From the NCBI RefSeq assembly GCF_000503895.1, contig NC_022997.1, positions 496,001 through 560,000 on the forward strand: a stretch of 64,000 nucleotides of DNA, given 5' to 3'. Every line of letters begins with the position of its first letter. Positions within the stretch are counted from its first letter, which is position 1. The stretch comes from Hyphomicrobium nitrativorans NL23 (GTDB lineage Bacteria > Pseudomonadota > Alphaproteobacteria > Rhizobiales > Hyphomicrobiaceae). Below the pieces are notes generated by a model. It did not search any database. It was given only the letters and a program-made list of their open reading frames with translations, and was not told the origin of the DNA. Below are positions 58,092-64,000 of the stretch, piece after piece. The position numbers and the translations under genes were made by a program.

Positions 58092-58643
58092 ATGCTAGAG
58101 AATACGAAATTCGATCAAATCCTGGAGAAGCTCTCGCGTACAGTTGCGGGGCGGACCAGCCGCCGTGGTTTCATCGGCCGCGTTGGGACCGTGCTTGCGG
58201 GTGCCGCGTTGGTGCCGCTCCTGCCCGTCGACCGCCGCGGACGCGTGAGCCGCGGCGCTCATGCGGCAGCCGGTACGCGCGAAGGCTGGAAGCCGCAGGA
58301 TACCGACGTCACGCAGTGCGATTACTGGCGTCACTGCTCGATCGACGGCAACATCTGCGACTGCTGCGGCGGCTCGCTGACGAACTGTCCTCCGGGCACG
58401 CGGCTGTCTCCCAGCTCGTGGATCGCGAGCTGCTTCAACCCCGGCGACAACCAGAGCTATCTGATCGCCTATCGCGACTGCTGCGGTAAGAACGTCTGCG
58501 GACGTTGCGGCTGTCTCAACACGGAAGGCGAGTTGCCGGTCTACCGTCCGGAGTTCGCGAACGACATCATCTGGTGCTTCGGTGCCGAGGACGATGCCAT
58601 GACCTACCACTGCACGATCTCGCCGATCGTCGGCAAAGCCTAA
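58092..58643 (+). CDS. mauA: Methylamine dehydrogenase small (beta) subunit with TTQ
   Basis: The 183-residue catalytic subunit carrying the tryptophan tryptophylquinone cofactor. A twin-arginine signal (TSRRGFIGRVG, near residue 22) directs export. The two cofactor tryptophans are in CDYWRHCSIDGNICDCC and NDIIWCFGAEDDAMTYHC. The mature part has 14 cysteines; the Paracoccus subunit as I remember it has 12 (six disulfides). GGAGG precedes ATG 58092; the upstream ATG 58023 overlaps mauD and lacks it. Confidence 0.96.
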   Translation: MLENTKFDQILEKLSRTVAGRTSRRGFIGRVGTVLAGAALVPLLPVDRRGRVSRGAHAAAGTREGWKPQDTDVTQCDYWRHCSIDGNICDCCGGSLTNCPPGTRLSPSSWIASCFNPGDNQSYLIAYRDCCGKNVCGRCGCLNTEGELPVYRPEFANDIIWCFGAEDDAMTYHCTISPIVGKA

Positions 58644-58662
58644 CCTCTCCCAAGTCCAAATT

Positions 58663-58697
58663 GGGCAGCGATGATGCGATCATTGCTGCCCCTTTTT
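58663..58697 (+). terminator. Hairpin between mauA and mauC
   Basis: GGGCAGCGATGAT (58663-58675) pairs with ATCATTGCTGCCC (58679-58691), one G-T pair, followed by CTTTTT. An intrinsic terminator that would reduce transcription into mauC-mauG relative to mauFBEDA. Confidence 0.7.
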
Positions 58698-58719
58698 GAT
58701 CGAAAGGTGTGAGATCCGT

Positions 58720-59091
58720 ATGAAAATCGTCAGTGCTGTTGTTGCTGCTTTGATTGTCTTGTCCGCGGGGTTCGACGTCGCCCGTGCCGCGGATCCGCTT
58801 GAGGTCGTGGCAAAGGACGCGCTCCCCGCGGACGTCGTCAAAGTCGATATCGCGAAGATGAAGTATGCCCCGGCGACGCTCGAAGTCGAGGCGGGCACGA
58901 CCGTGGAATGGACCAACAGCGATGCTGTTCCCCATAACGTGCAGATTGGCACGCCGGCCAAGATCATGGGTGCGATGCTGCGCACCGGACAGACGATGGC
59001 CATCCGCTTCAACGAAGCCGGCGATTACAGCTACACGTGCACGCCGCATCCCTTCATGAAGGGTGGGGTGAAGGTGAAGCCCAAGGCGTGA
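58720..59091 (+). CDS. mauC: Amicyanin
   Basis: A 123-residue type I copper protein with signal peptide (ending ARA), the physiological electron acceptor of methylamine dehydrogenase. Copper ligands: His in DAVPHNVQ, and Cys, His and Met in YTCTPHPFM. The start is ATG 58720 with AGGTG upstream. It follows a terminator hairpin, so its level may be set separately. Confidence 0.96.
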   Translation: MKIVSAVVAALIVLSAGFDVARAADPLEVVAKDALPADVVKVDIAKMKYAPATLEVEAGTTVEWTNSDAVPHNVQIGTPAKIMGAMLRTGQTMAIRFNEAGDYSYTCTPHPFMKGGVKVKPKA

Positions 59092-59124
59092 GCATTCTCA
59101 TCATCCCATCGAATAGGTGAGGCT

Positions 59125-60045
59125 GTGTGGATTCCCCATAATACTCTGTCGCCGCTGAAGGCCGAAACTCCGAAGGAGACCGTGACGGCTTCCGAGGAGG
59201 CTAAGGACGAGCGCTCGTTTGTGGTGGGCTTCATGCTTTGCAACACCTTGACGCGCGCTTGGGAGACGGACCTCGTCGTTTCCGCTTCGGACAGCGAACG
59301 CGACGTCGAGATCGACGGTGTGCGTTGCATTCTTCACGCTTCGGCAAACGAAGCCGGTAAGCTTCACGAGATCGTTTATGCCGTTCCGGCGACAGGCGCG
59401 ACGGACGCGCTTTCTCTGGCCTTTCGCCACGCCGACGCCGAACTCAGCCGTATGGCCCTCCAATACGGGCGCAGCTTCGAAATCGCGGGCTGGCGCGTCG
59501 CCGATGTGGAGTACGGCGCGCGCTGGCGGTTTGTGCCGTTCCGGCCGAGTGCGCTCAAGACCGAGCCTGCTCTCGGCGCATTGTCTTCCGAATGGAGCAG
59601 CCTTCTCCGACTTTATCGGGAGGCCAGGAGCGCGACGAGCCCGACCTGGCGCCTGATCGCAGCGGGCGCTATTCTCGACGCGGCCGTTGCGGCACGTGCG
59701 CCCTTCGACGCGACAGGTCTCGATGTTGTGAACCATGCTCTGACGTTCGACATGCTTGCGCGAAGCGGGACTCTTACCACGCATCCGGAATTCAAGGGCG
59801 CGACGGTGCGTGCGCTGCACGATGTCGTCGAGCCGCTGCGAATGTCATTGTTATCGGAGCTGTCCCAGCTTGGCGCTGGTGCCGCTCGACGCGAGACCGG
59901 AGATTATCACGGGACGGTTTGCCTCACGGCCTTGGCCAATCTTGCGGATCTCGTCGCGCGCGATCTCGTGCTCATGCGCCTGCGCACCGAAGGAGACGTC
60001 CGCGATGCGGAGCGGGCAAGGGGCATGGAAACGGTGAGTGCGTAA
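59125..60045 (+). CDS. mauJ: MauJ, methylamine utilisation protein of unknown function
   Basis: A 306-residue cytoplasmic protein at the place of mauJ between amicyanin and mauG. Family members are not essential for methylamine growth where tested, as I recall, and the function is unknown. No catalytic motif is seen; the protein has long helical parts (SLLRLYREARSATSPTWRLI) and no signal peptide. The start is GTG 59125 with GGTGAGG in front. Identification rests mainly on position and length. Confidence 0.8.
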   Translation: MWIPHNTLSPLKAETPKETVTASEEAKDERSFVVGFMLCNTLTRAWETDLVVSASDSERDVEIDGVRCILHASANEAGKLHEIVYAVPATGATDALSLAFRHADAELSRMALQYGRSFEIAGWRVADVEYGARWRFVPFRPSALKTEPALGALSSEWSSLLRLYREARSATSPTWRLIAAGAILDAAVAARAPFDATGLDVVNHALTFDMLARSGTLTTHPEFKGATVRALHDVVEPLRMSLLSELSQLGAGAARRETGDYHGTVCLTALANLADLVARDLVLMRLRTEGDVRDAERARGMETVSA

Positions 60046-60054
60046 CGGATCGAC

Positions 60055-61137
60055 ATGACGGAAACCCGTTTCTTCATCCTTTTGGCTTTTGCAATCGTGC
60101 TGACCGTCGGTACGGCGGCGGGTGTCATGCCGCGCACGCCGCAAGGCCCGGCGTTGACGTCGGCCTTCGCAGGGCCCGTGTCGGCTGCGACCGGAGTGCA
60201 CGTTTCCGAGGATCTCAAGGCGAAGTATCGCCGCCCCGAGGCTATTCCCGCGCCGCCATCCAATCCGTTGACGCCGGAAAAGGCCGAACTCGGCAAGACG
60301 CTGTTCTTCGATCCGCGGCTCTCGCGGACGGGGAGCGTTTCGTGCGCAAGCTGCCATCAGCCGGGATTCGATTGGGGCGACGGACTCAAGCGCGGCGTTG
60401 GGGTGACGGGCGTGCCGTTGCCGCGCAAGACGCCGACCGTTCTCAATGCGGCGTGGCTTTCCGCGCTGATGTGGGACGGCCGCGCCGGAACGCTGGAACA
60501 GCAGGCGGTGCTGCCGATCACGGCCGAGCACGAGATGGGGCTCGAACTCGAAGAGGCCGTGACGCGCGTCAACGCAATCGACGGATACGCGCCGCTTTTC
60601 GAAGCTGCCTATCCCGGCGAGGGCATCCGCGCGGAAACGCTTCTCGGCGCACTTGCGAGCTTCCAGCGCACGCTCGTGTCGGGCGAAGCACCGTTCGACA
60701 AGTGGATCGACGGGGACGAGGCCGCTATCTCGGAAGCTGCCAAGCGCGGGTTTCTCGTCTTCAACGAGGCGGGGCGTTGTGCCAAATGCCATTCGGGCTG
60801 GCGGCTCACGGACGACAGTTTCCATGACATCGGGCTTGAAAGCGAAGACATCGGGCGCGGGCAATTCGCGCCGCCCAGTGTCGTGATCATGCAGCACGCC
60901 TTCAAGACGCCGACGCTGCGGGATTTCCGCTTGTCAGGTCCCTATATGCACGACGGATCGATGGCTTCGCTCGACGAGGTGATCGAGCACTACGAGGACG
61001 GCGGAAAGAAACGGCCAAGCCTGTCGCCGGAAATGCAGGCCATCACGTTGAGCGCACAAGAGCGGGCGGATCTCATTGCCTATCTGAAGACGTTGCAAGG
61101 GCCGCCGCTTGACGTAAAGATGCCGCGGCTCCCCTGA
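60055..61137 (+). CDS. mauG: MauG, diheme TTQ-biosynthesis enzyme
   Basis: A 360-residue diheme cytochrome of the cytochrome c peroxidase superfamily that completes the TTQ cofactor in MauA. Signal sequence at the N-terminus; heme sites CASCH (residues 97-101) and CAKCH (residues 242-246); the block [15 protein letters not shown] near the C-terminus is typical. The second heme in MauG uses a tyrosine ligand in the described enzyme; which tyrosine here was not assigned. It begins 9 bases after mauJ. Confidence 0.95.
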   Translation: MTETRFFILLAFAIVLTVGTAAGVMPRTPQGPALTSAFAGPVSAATGVHVSEDLKAKYRRPEAIPAPPSNPLTPEKAELGKTLFFDPRLSRTGSVSCASCHQPGFDWGDGLKRGVGVTGVPLPRKTPTVLNAAWLSALMWDGRAGTLEQQAVLPITAEHEMGLELEEAVTRVNAIDGYAPLFEAAYPGEGIRAETLLGALASFQRTLVSGEAPFDKWIDGDEAAISEAAKRGFLVFNEAGRCAKCHSGWRLTDDSFHDIGLESEDIGRGQFAPPSVVIMQHAFKTPTLRDFRLSGPYMHDGSMASLDEVIEHYEDGGKKRPSLSPEMQAITLSAQERADLIAYLKTLQGPPLDVKMPRLP

Positions 61138-61154
61138 AGGCGACAAAAGGTGAC

Positions 61155-61517
61155 ATGGTTATGAGACGTTGGATTGCAGCGCTTGCGATGAGTATTGCCG
61201 TAACGGCGCCGCTTCTTTCAAGCATAGCGTTGGCCGCCGAGCATACGGTGGTGTTGCACCACATGGAGCTCGATAAGATCGAGGGCGAGATGCGCGTCGG
61301 CGACGTCGTGACGTTCGATAACCGCTCCGACATGGCCCACAATCTCTACATCACTTATTCGGATGGGACGGTCGATAACCTCGACACCCAGGTTCCTGGG
61401 GTGAAGCGGAGCCTCACGCTTCGCGTTGCGGGGCCGACGGTGATCCGCTGCTGGATTCATCCGATCATTAAATCCGAGCTTGTCATTCTGGACGAAGAGG
61501 GCGACGCCGGGCGTTGA
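61155..61517 (+). CDS. mauL: Cupredoxin-like protein, MauL-like
   Basis: A 120-residue exported cupredoxin fold protein (signal ending ALAA). A first possible ligand is His in DMAHNLY. The second loop reads RCWIHPIIKSEL, where amicyanin has C-T-P-H-P-F-M: the Cys and His are kept but the axial Met position is Ile. This is like red or laccase-type copper sites, or a site with another use. AAGGTGA lies before ATG 61155. The MauL name follows from the place after mauG; it is less sure than the others. Confidence 0.65.
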   Translation: MVMRRWIAALAMSIAVTAPLLSSIALAAEHTVVLHHMELDKIEGEMRVGDVVTFDNRSDMAHNLYITYSDGTVDNLDTQVPGVKRSLTLRVAGPTVIRCWIHPIIKSELVILDEEGDAGR

Positions 61518-61559
61518 TCCATCCGGCGCCGAGCATTCATTTCAACAGTGGAGGTCACC

Positions 61560-61769
61560 ATGGGTCTCAGCGTCACGCATCTTCTTCTCGTGGTGGCCGT
61601 CGCGTTTCTCCTGTTCGGGCGCGGAAAGATTTCGGAGCTGATGGGGGACGTCGGCAAGGGCATCCGGAGCTTCAAGAAGGGGCTCGAAGAGGATGACGGC
61701 GCTGCGAAGGCCGATGTGGTGGCGGAGAGCGTGAAGCCAACAGCGCCGGGCCGGTCGGGTCTCGCGTGA
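61560..61769 (+). CDS. tatA: TatA-like twin-arginine translocase subunit in the mau cluster
   Basis: A 69-residue protein: short membrane helix ([20 protein letters not shown]), an FGRGKI hinge, then an amphipathic helix ([19 protein letters not shown]) and a polar tail, the plan of TatA. GGAGG precedes ATG 61560. MauA and MauM both carry twin-arginine signals, so this copy may serve their export. The usual tatABC operon is not in the window. Confidence 0.85.
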   Translation: MGLSVTHLLLVVAVAFLLFGRGKISELMGDVGKGIRSFKKGLEEDDGAAKADVVAESVKPTAPGRSGLA

Positions 61770-61957
61770 GGCTCGTCGCTTTCTGCGAAGCGCAATAACG
61801 CGCTGCGGAGCGGTCGCGCGTAAGCGGCACAAACGGCTGTCGGGCTGGCGCGGATTTGCCTTGCCAAACGACGGCGCATGACAAAAAATTCCCCTGTATG
61901 AACATTATGCCCCGGGTGCAACGGCGGGGCCCACAGGACATCGCAAAGGGGAGCTTC

Positions 61958-62254
61958 ATGCAGCAGCAGAAGCCGGCGGACGCGCGCGTGGAACGGATGT
62001 TCGCGGCCGATCGAAGATGGGCCATCGGCGCCGTGGTCGTGCTGTGGTGTCTCTATGCTTTCACCTACTGGGTGCTTCTGGTCAGCAAAGCGGAGGCGGG
62101 CGTTCTCATCGCGTTGGCGGTCGGCGGCGGGCTGGTTCTGTTGTTCAACACCGCTTCGATCGCAGCGATGATCATTCACTACACGCGCGACAAGGAGCAT
62201 ATCTACAAGCTAGATATTTATTATCTCGATGAGATGAAGCGCGCGAAGGGGTGA
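61958..62254 (+). CDS. Small membrane protein 1 of the permease cassette
   Basis: Unrecognised 98-residue protein with a charged N-terminus (QQQKPADARVERMFAADRRW), two hydrophobic helices (about residues 24-45 and 50-72) and a basic/aromatic tail (YTRDKEHIYKLDIYYLDEMK). GGGGAG lies close before ATG 61958. It overlaps the beginning of the next gene (TGA/GTGA region), so these genes are one unit that leads to the permease. Confidence 0.65.
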   Translation: MQQQKPADARVERMFAADRRWAIGAVVVLWCLYAFTYWVLLVSKAEAGVLIALAVGGGLVLLFNTASIAAMIIHYTRDKEHIYKLDIYYLDEMKRAKG

Positions 62255-62265
62255 GGGCGGCAGTC

Positions 62266-62676
62266 ATGGCGAGGAAGCGCTATCAGCCACCTGTTCAATC
62301 CTGGATCGGGCAGGTCTTCGATACGCTTTTCCTGCTTGTGCTCGTGCTCGCGTCCCTGTTTGCACCGGTGTACCTGGGTCTGGTGGGCAGCGGTAAGTAC
62401 ACGGTCGAGCTGAGCGATACGTCATGGGCCGGCATGAAGCAGAATGCGACGATGCAGGCCCAATGGGAGAAGCTGGGGTACACCGACGGGGCGGAGGCGA
62501 AAGACGGCAGACAGCCCGCCGCGCTGCTCATCGCCACCCGATTCAATTACAATTTCAGTTTTATAGAGCTTGGGATCAGCACCCTCGTCGTCATTGCGTA
62601 TTTCATCATCGTCCTCCACTGGTCGAGAAAAGAGTATCGCGAGGTCATCGACGAACATTTCGACGATAGCGAATAG
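62266..62676 (+). CDS. Small membrane protein 2 of the permease cassette
   Basis: Unrecognised 136-residue protein: basic start (MARKRYQPPVQSW), first helix (about 19-42), a periplasmic-type loop (SGKYTVELSDTSWAGMKQNA, residues 43-62 and beyond), a second helix (about 98-118, LGISTLVVIAYFIIVLHW), and an acidic tail (YREVIDEHFDDSE). It follows gene 1 directly. I start at ATG 62266. Confidence 0.65.
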   Translation: MARKRYQPPVQSWIGQVFDTLFLLVLVLASLFAPVYLGLVGSGKYTVELSDTSWAGMKQNATMQAQWEKLGYTDGAEAKDGRQPAALLIATRFNYNFSFIELGISTLVVIAYFIIVLHWSRKEYREVIDEHFDDSE

Positions 62677-62688
62677 GGGGGCACGCGG

Positions 62689-62871
62689 GTGAATACGTTC
62701 GAACTCTTGGAATACGCCGCGTGGAGCCTTTCGGCATTTCTCGGTTTGTGGATGCTGGTCGACATGATCCGAACGGACAGGTCCTACGAAGAGGATCTTC
62801 TGACGTCGTCCAAGGAAGGTGAGATCGAACGGTCGCCCGTCACCGATCCAGAGCGGGAAAGAGATCGTTAG
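62689..62871 (+). CDS. Small membrane protein 3 of the permease cassette
   Basis: Unrecognised 60-residue protein with one helix (about residues 9-27, YAAWSLSAFLGLWMLVDMI) and a charged, acidic tail. GTG 62689 is preceded by GGGGGG. Its stop TAG (62869-62871) overlaps the GTG of the permease by one base, so the two are translationally coupled. Confidence 0.6.
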   Translation: MNTFELLEYAAWSLSAFLGLWMLVDMIRTDRSYEEDLLTSSKEGEIERSPVTDPERERDR

Positions 62872-64000
62872 TGGCTCAGGCAACCGCTCGCCGCCGGCAG
62901 AAGCGCATCTCGCTGCTTCGCGTGCTTGGCCCTGGTCATGTGTGGGCGCTGGGTGTCGGGATCGTTCTCGTCGGCGAATACATGGGCTGGAGCTTTGCGG
63001 TCGGCAAGGGTGGCGCTATTGCCGCGCTCATCGCGTGCTGGTTTGCCGGCCTCCTTTATACGTGCGTTGCCATCATCGATTCGGAGGTGACCTCGACGGT
63101 TGCGGCCGCAGGCGGACAGTACGCGCAGGCCAAGCACATCATCGGGCCGCTGATGGCTTTTAACGTCGGTCTTTTTCTGGTTTTCGCCTACACGATGCTG
63201 GAGGCGGCGAACGCCATCACGCTCGGTCACCTTGTCCAGACCGTCGGCATCATGGCGGGTTTCGAGAATTCGAGCGACAAGCCGTTCGTCGTGCTCACGA
63301 TCATGACGCTCGCCTGGCTCAATTATCGCGGCGTCTACACGACGCTGACGTTCAGCCTTGTCATCACGGCCATCGCCTTTATCGCAATTTGCGTGCTGTT
63401 CTTCGCGGTCCAGCCCTGGAGCGATGCCTACGTGCATCACGATCAGCTGCTGACCGAGCTTCCCTATGGCTGGCTCGGCGTGCTGGCAGCGTTGCATTTC
63501 GGAATGTGGTTCTATCTCGGTATCGAAGGAACCACGCAGGCTGCGGAGGAGGTGCGCTCGCCGGCGCGCGCTCTTCCGCTCGGCACCATGACGGGCATCA
63601 TTACGCTTCTGATTGCGGCGACCATGACGTGGTACGTCTGCTCGGGCCTGATGCCGTGGGAGTATCTGGGGCAATCGGTGACGCCGCTGTTCGATGCGGC
63701 GCGTCTCACCAATTCGACGGTTCTGATGGTGTTGCTCTTCATCGGCACAATCTTCTCCGCACTGGCCTCCGCCAACTGCTGCATCAACGATGCGTCGCGC
63801 GCGTGGTTTTCCATGGGGCGCGATCATTATCTTCCCCAGGTGTTCGGCGCCGTGCATCCCAAGTATCGCACGCCCTATCGCTCGATCGTGTTTCTGGTGC
63901 CGGTGGCCCTGGTGTTCGCTTACTTCGCACCGCTGGATCAGGTGATTACGTTCTCGATCCTTTCGGGCCTGCTCGACTACACGTTCATGGCGATCAACGT
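62871..64000 (+). CDS. APC-family amine permease (3' end outside window)
   Basis: No stop codon occurs in frame up to the window end; 376 codons are seen. The start is GTG 62871 (MAQATARRRQKRISLLRVLG). The protein has ten or more helices and the APC-family features GHVWALGVGIVLVGEYMGWS at helix 1 and a helix with WFYLGIEGTTQAAEEVRSP. The nearest known type appears to be the ethanolamine permease group. Placed after the mau genes, it is a candidate for methylamine or ethylamine uptake. Three small membrane proteins precede it. Confidence 0.85.
   Translation, partial: MAQATARRRQKRISLLRVLGPGHVWALGVGIVLVGEYMGWSFAVGKGGAIAALIACWFAGLLYTCVAIIDSEVTSTVAAAGGQYAQAKHIIGPLMAFNVGLFLVFAYTMLEAANAITLGHLVQTVGIMAGFENSSDKPFVVLTIMTLAWLNYRGVYTTLTFSLVITAIAFIAICVLFFAVQPWSDAYVHHDQLLTELPYGWLGVLAALHFGMWFYLGIEGTTQAAEEVRSPARALPLGTMTGIITLLIAATMTWYVCSGLMPWEYLGQSVTPLFDAARLTNSTVLMVLLFIGTIFSALASANCCINDASRAWFSMGRDHYLPQVFGAVHPKYRTPYRSIVFLVPVALVFAYFAPLDQVITFSILSGLLDYTFMAIN

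Overview
The window looks like chromosome of a GC-rich alphaproteobacterium of the order Hyphomicrobiales, most likely a methylotroph of the Hyphomicrobium type. Three things suggest this: the conserved block sdhB-zapE-mdh-sucCD-sucAB-lpd, an ATP synthase operon without the Fo genes, and a complete methylamine dehydrogenase (mau) cluster. The intergenic palindromes are also of a kind common in this order. The assignment rests on gene content and protein resemblance read by eye; no database was searched. No rRNA, tRNA or CRISPR array was seen.

Layout. 1-14 kb holds the TCA-cycle block (sdhB, zapE, mdh, sucC, sucD, a small membrane protein, sucA, sucB, lpd), with a histone-H1-like gene and a GNAT acetyltransferase near its start. 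14-21.6 kb holds housekeeping genes: a TraB/GumN protein, xerC, an HU protein with a lysine/alanine tail, transaldolase, priA and two small exported proteins. 21.9-28.4 kb is the F1 operon atpH-A-G-D-C, interrupted by a DUF2059 protein, an Ohr peroxidase and a small acidic cysteine protein. 28.7-40.2 kb holds a SnoaL-like protein, two tandem rppH paralogues, ctpA-envC, a HIG1-like protein, a cobalamin adenosyltransferase, a rhomboid protease, etfBA, hbd, an SDR enzyme and a lipoprotein. 40.2-43.6 kb is a two-component system set among three PepSY-domain genes. 44-47.9 kb holds serA, serC and an outer-membrane protein.

48-64 kb is the methylamine region and the most interesting part. It starts with a heptaheme cytochrome c and a membrane cytochrome b. 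Facing them are mauN and mauM, followed by an OmpR-type response regulator and histidine kinase. The main operon follows in the order mauF-B-E-D-A-C-J-G, then a MauL-like cupredoxin, a TatA protein, three small membrane proteins and an APC-family amine permease cut by the window end.

How it fits together. MauB and MauA form periplasmic methylamine dehydrogenase. MauF, MauE and MauD serve maturation and disulfide chemistry, and MauG builds the tryptophan tryptophylquinone cofactor. Amicyanin (MauC) takes the electrons, and the permease may import amine. A 45-base element occurs in nearly identical form upstream of the heptaheme cytochrome gene and upstream of mauF (42 of 45 positions match). 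A diverged copy lies upstream of the response regulator. I infer that the local two-component system controls both units, and that the heptaheme cytochrome/cytochrome b pair is an undescribed redox partner of methylamine dehydrogenase biogenesis or electron flow.

Repeats are plentiful: a 51-base palindrome family (one locus with three tandem copies), a 43-base palindrome pair, a long GC-rich repeat present in two inverted copies, and a 30-base remnant of a second sucD 3' end.
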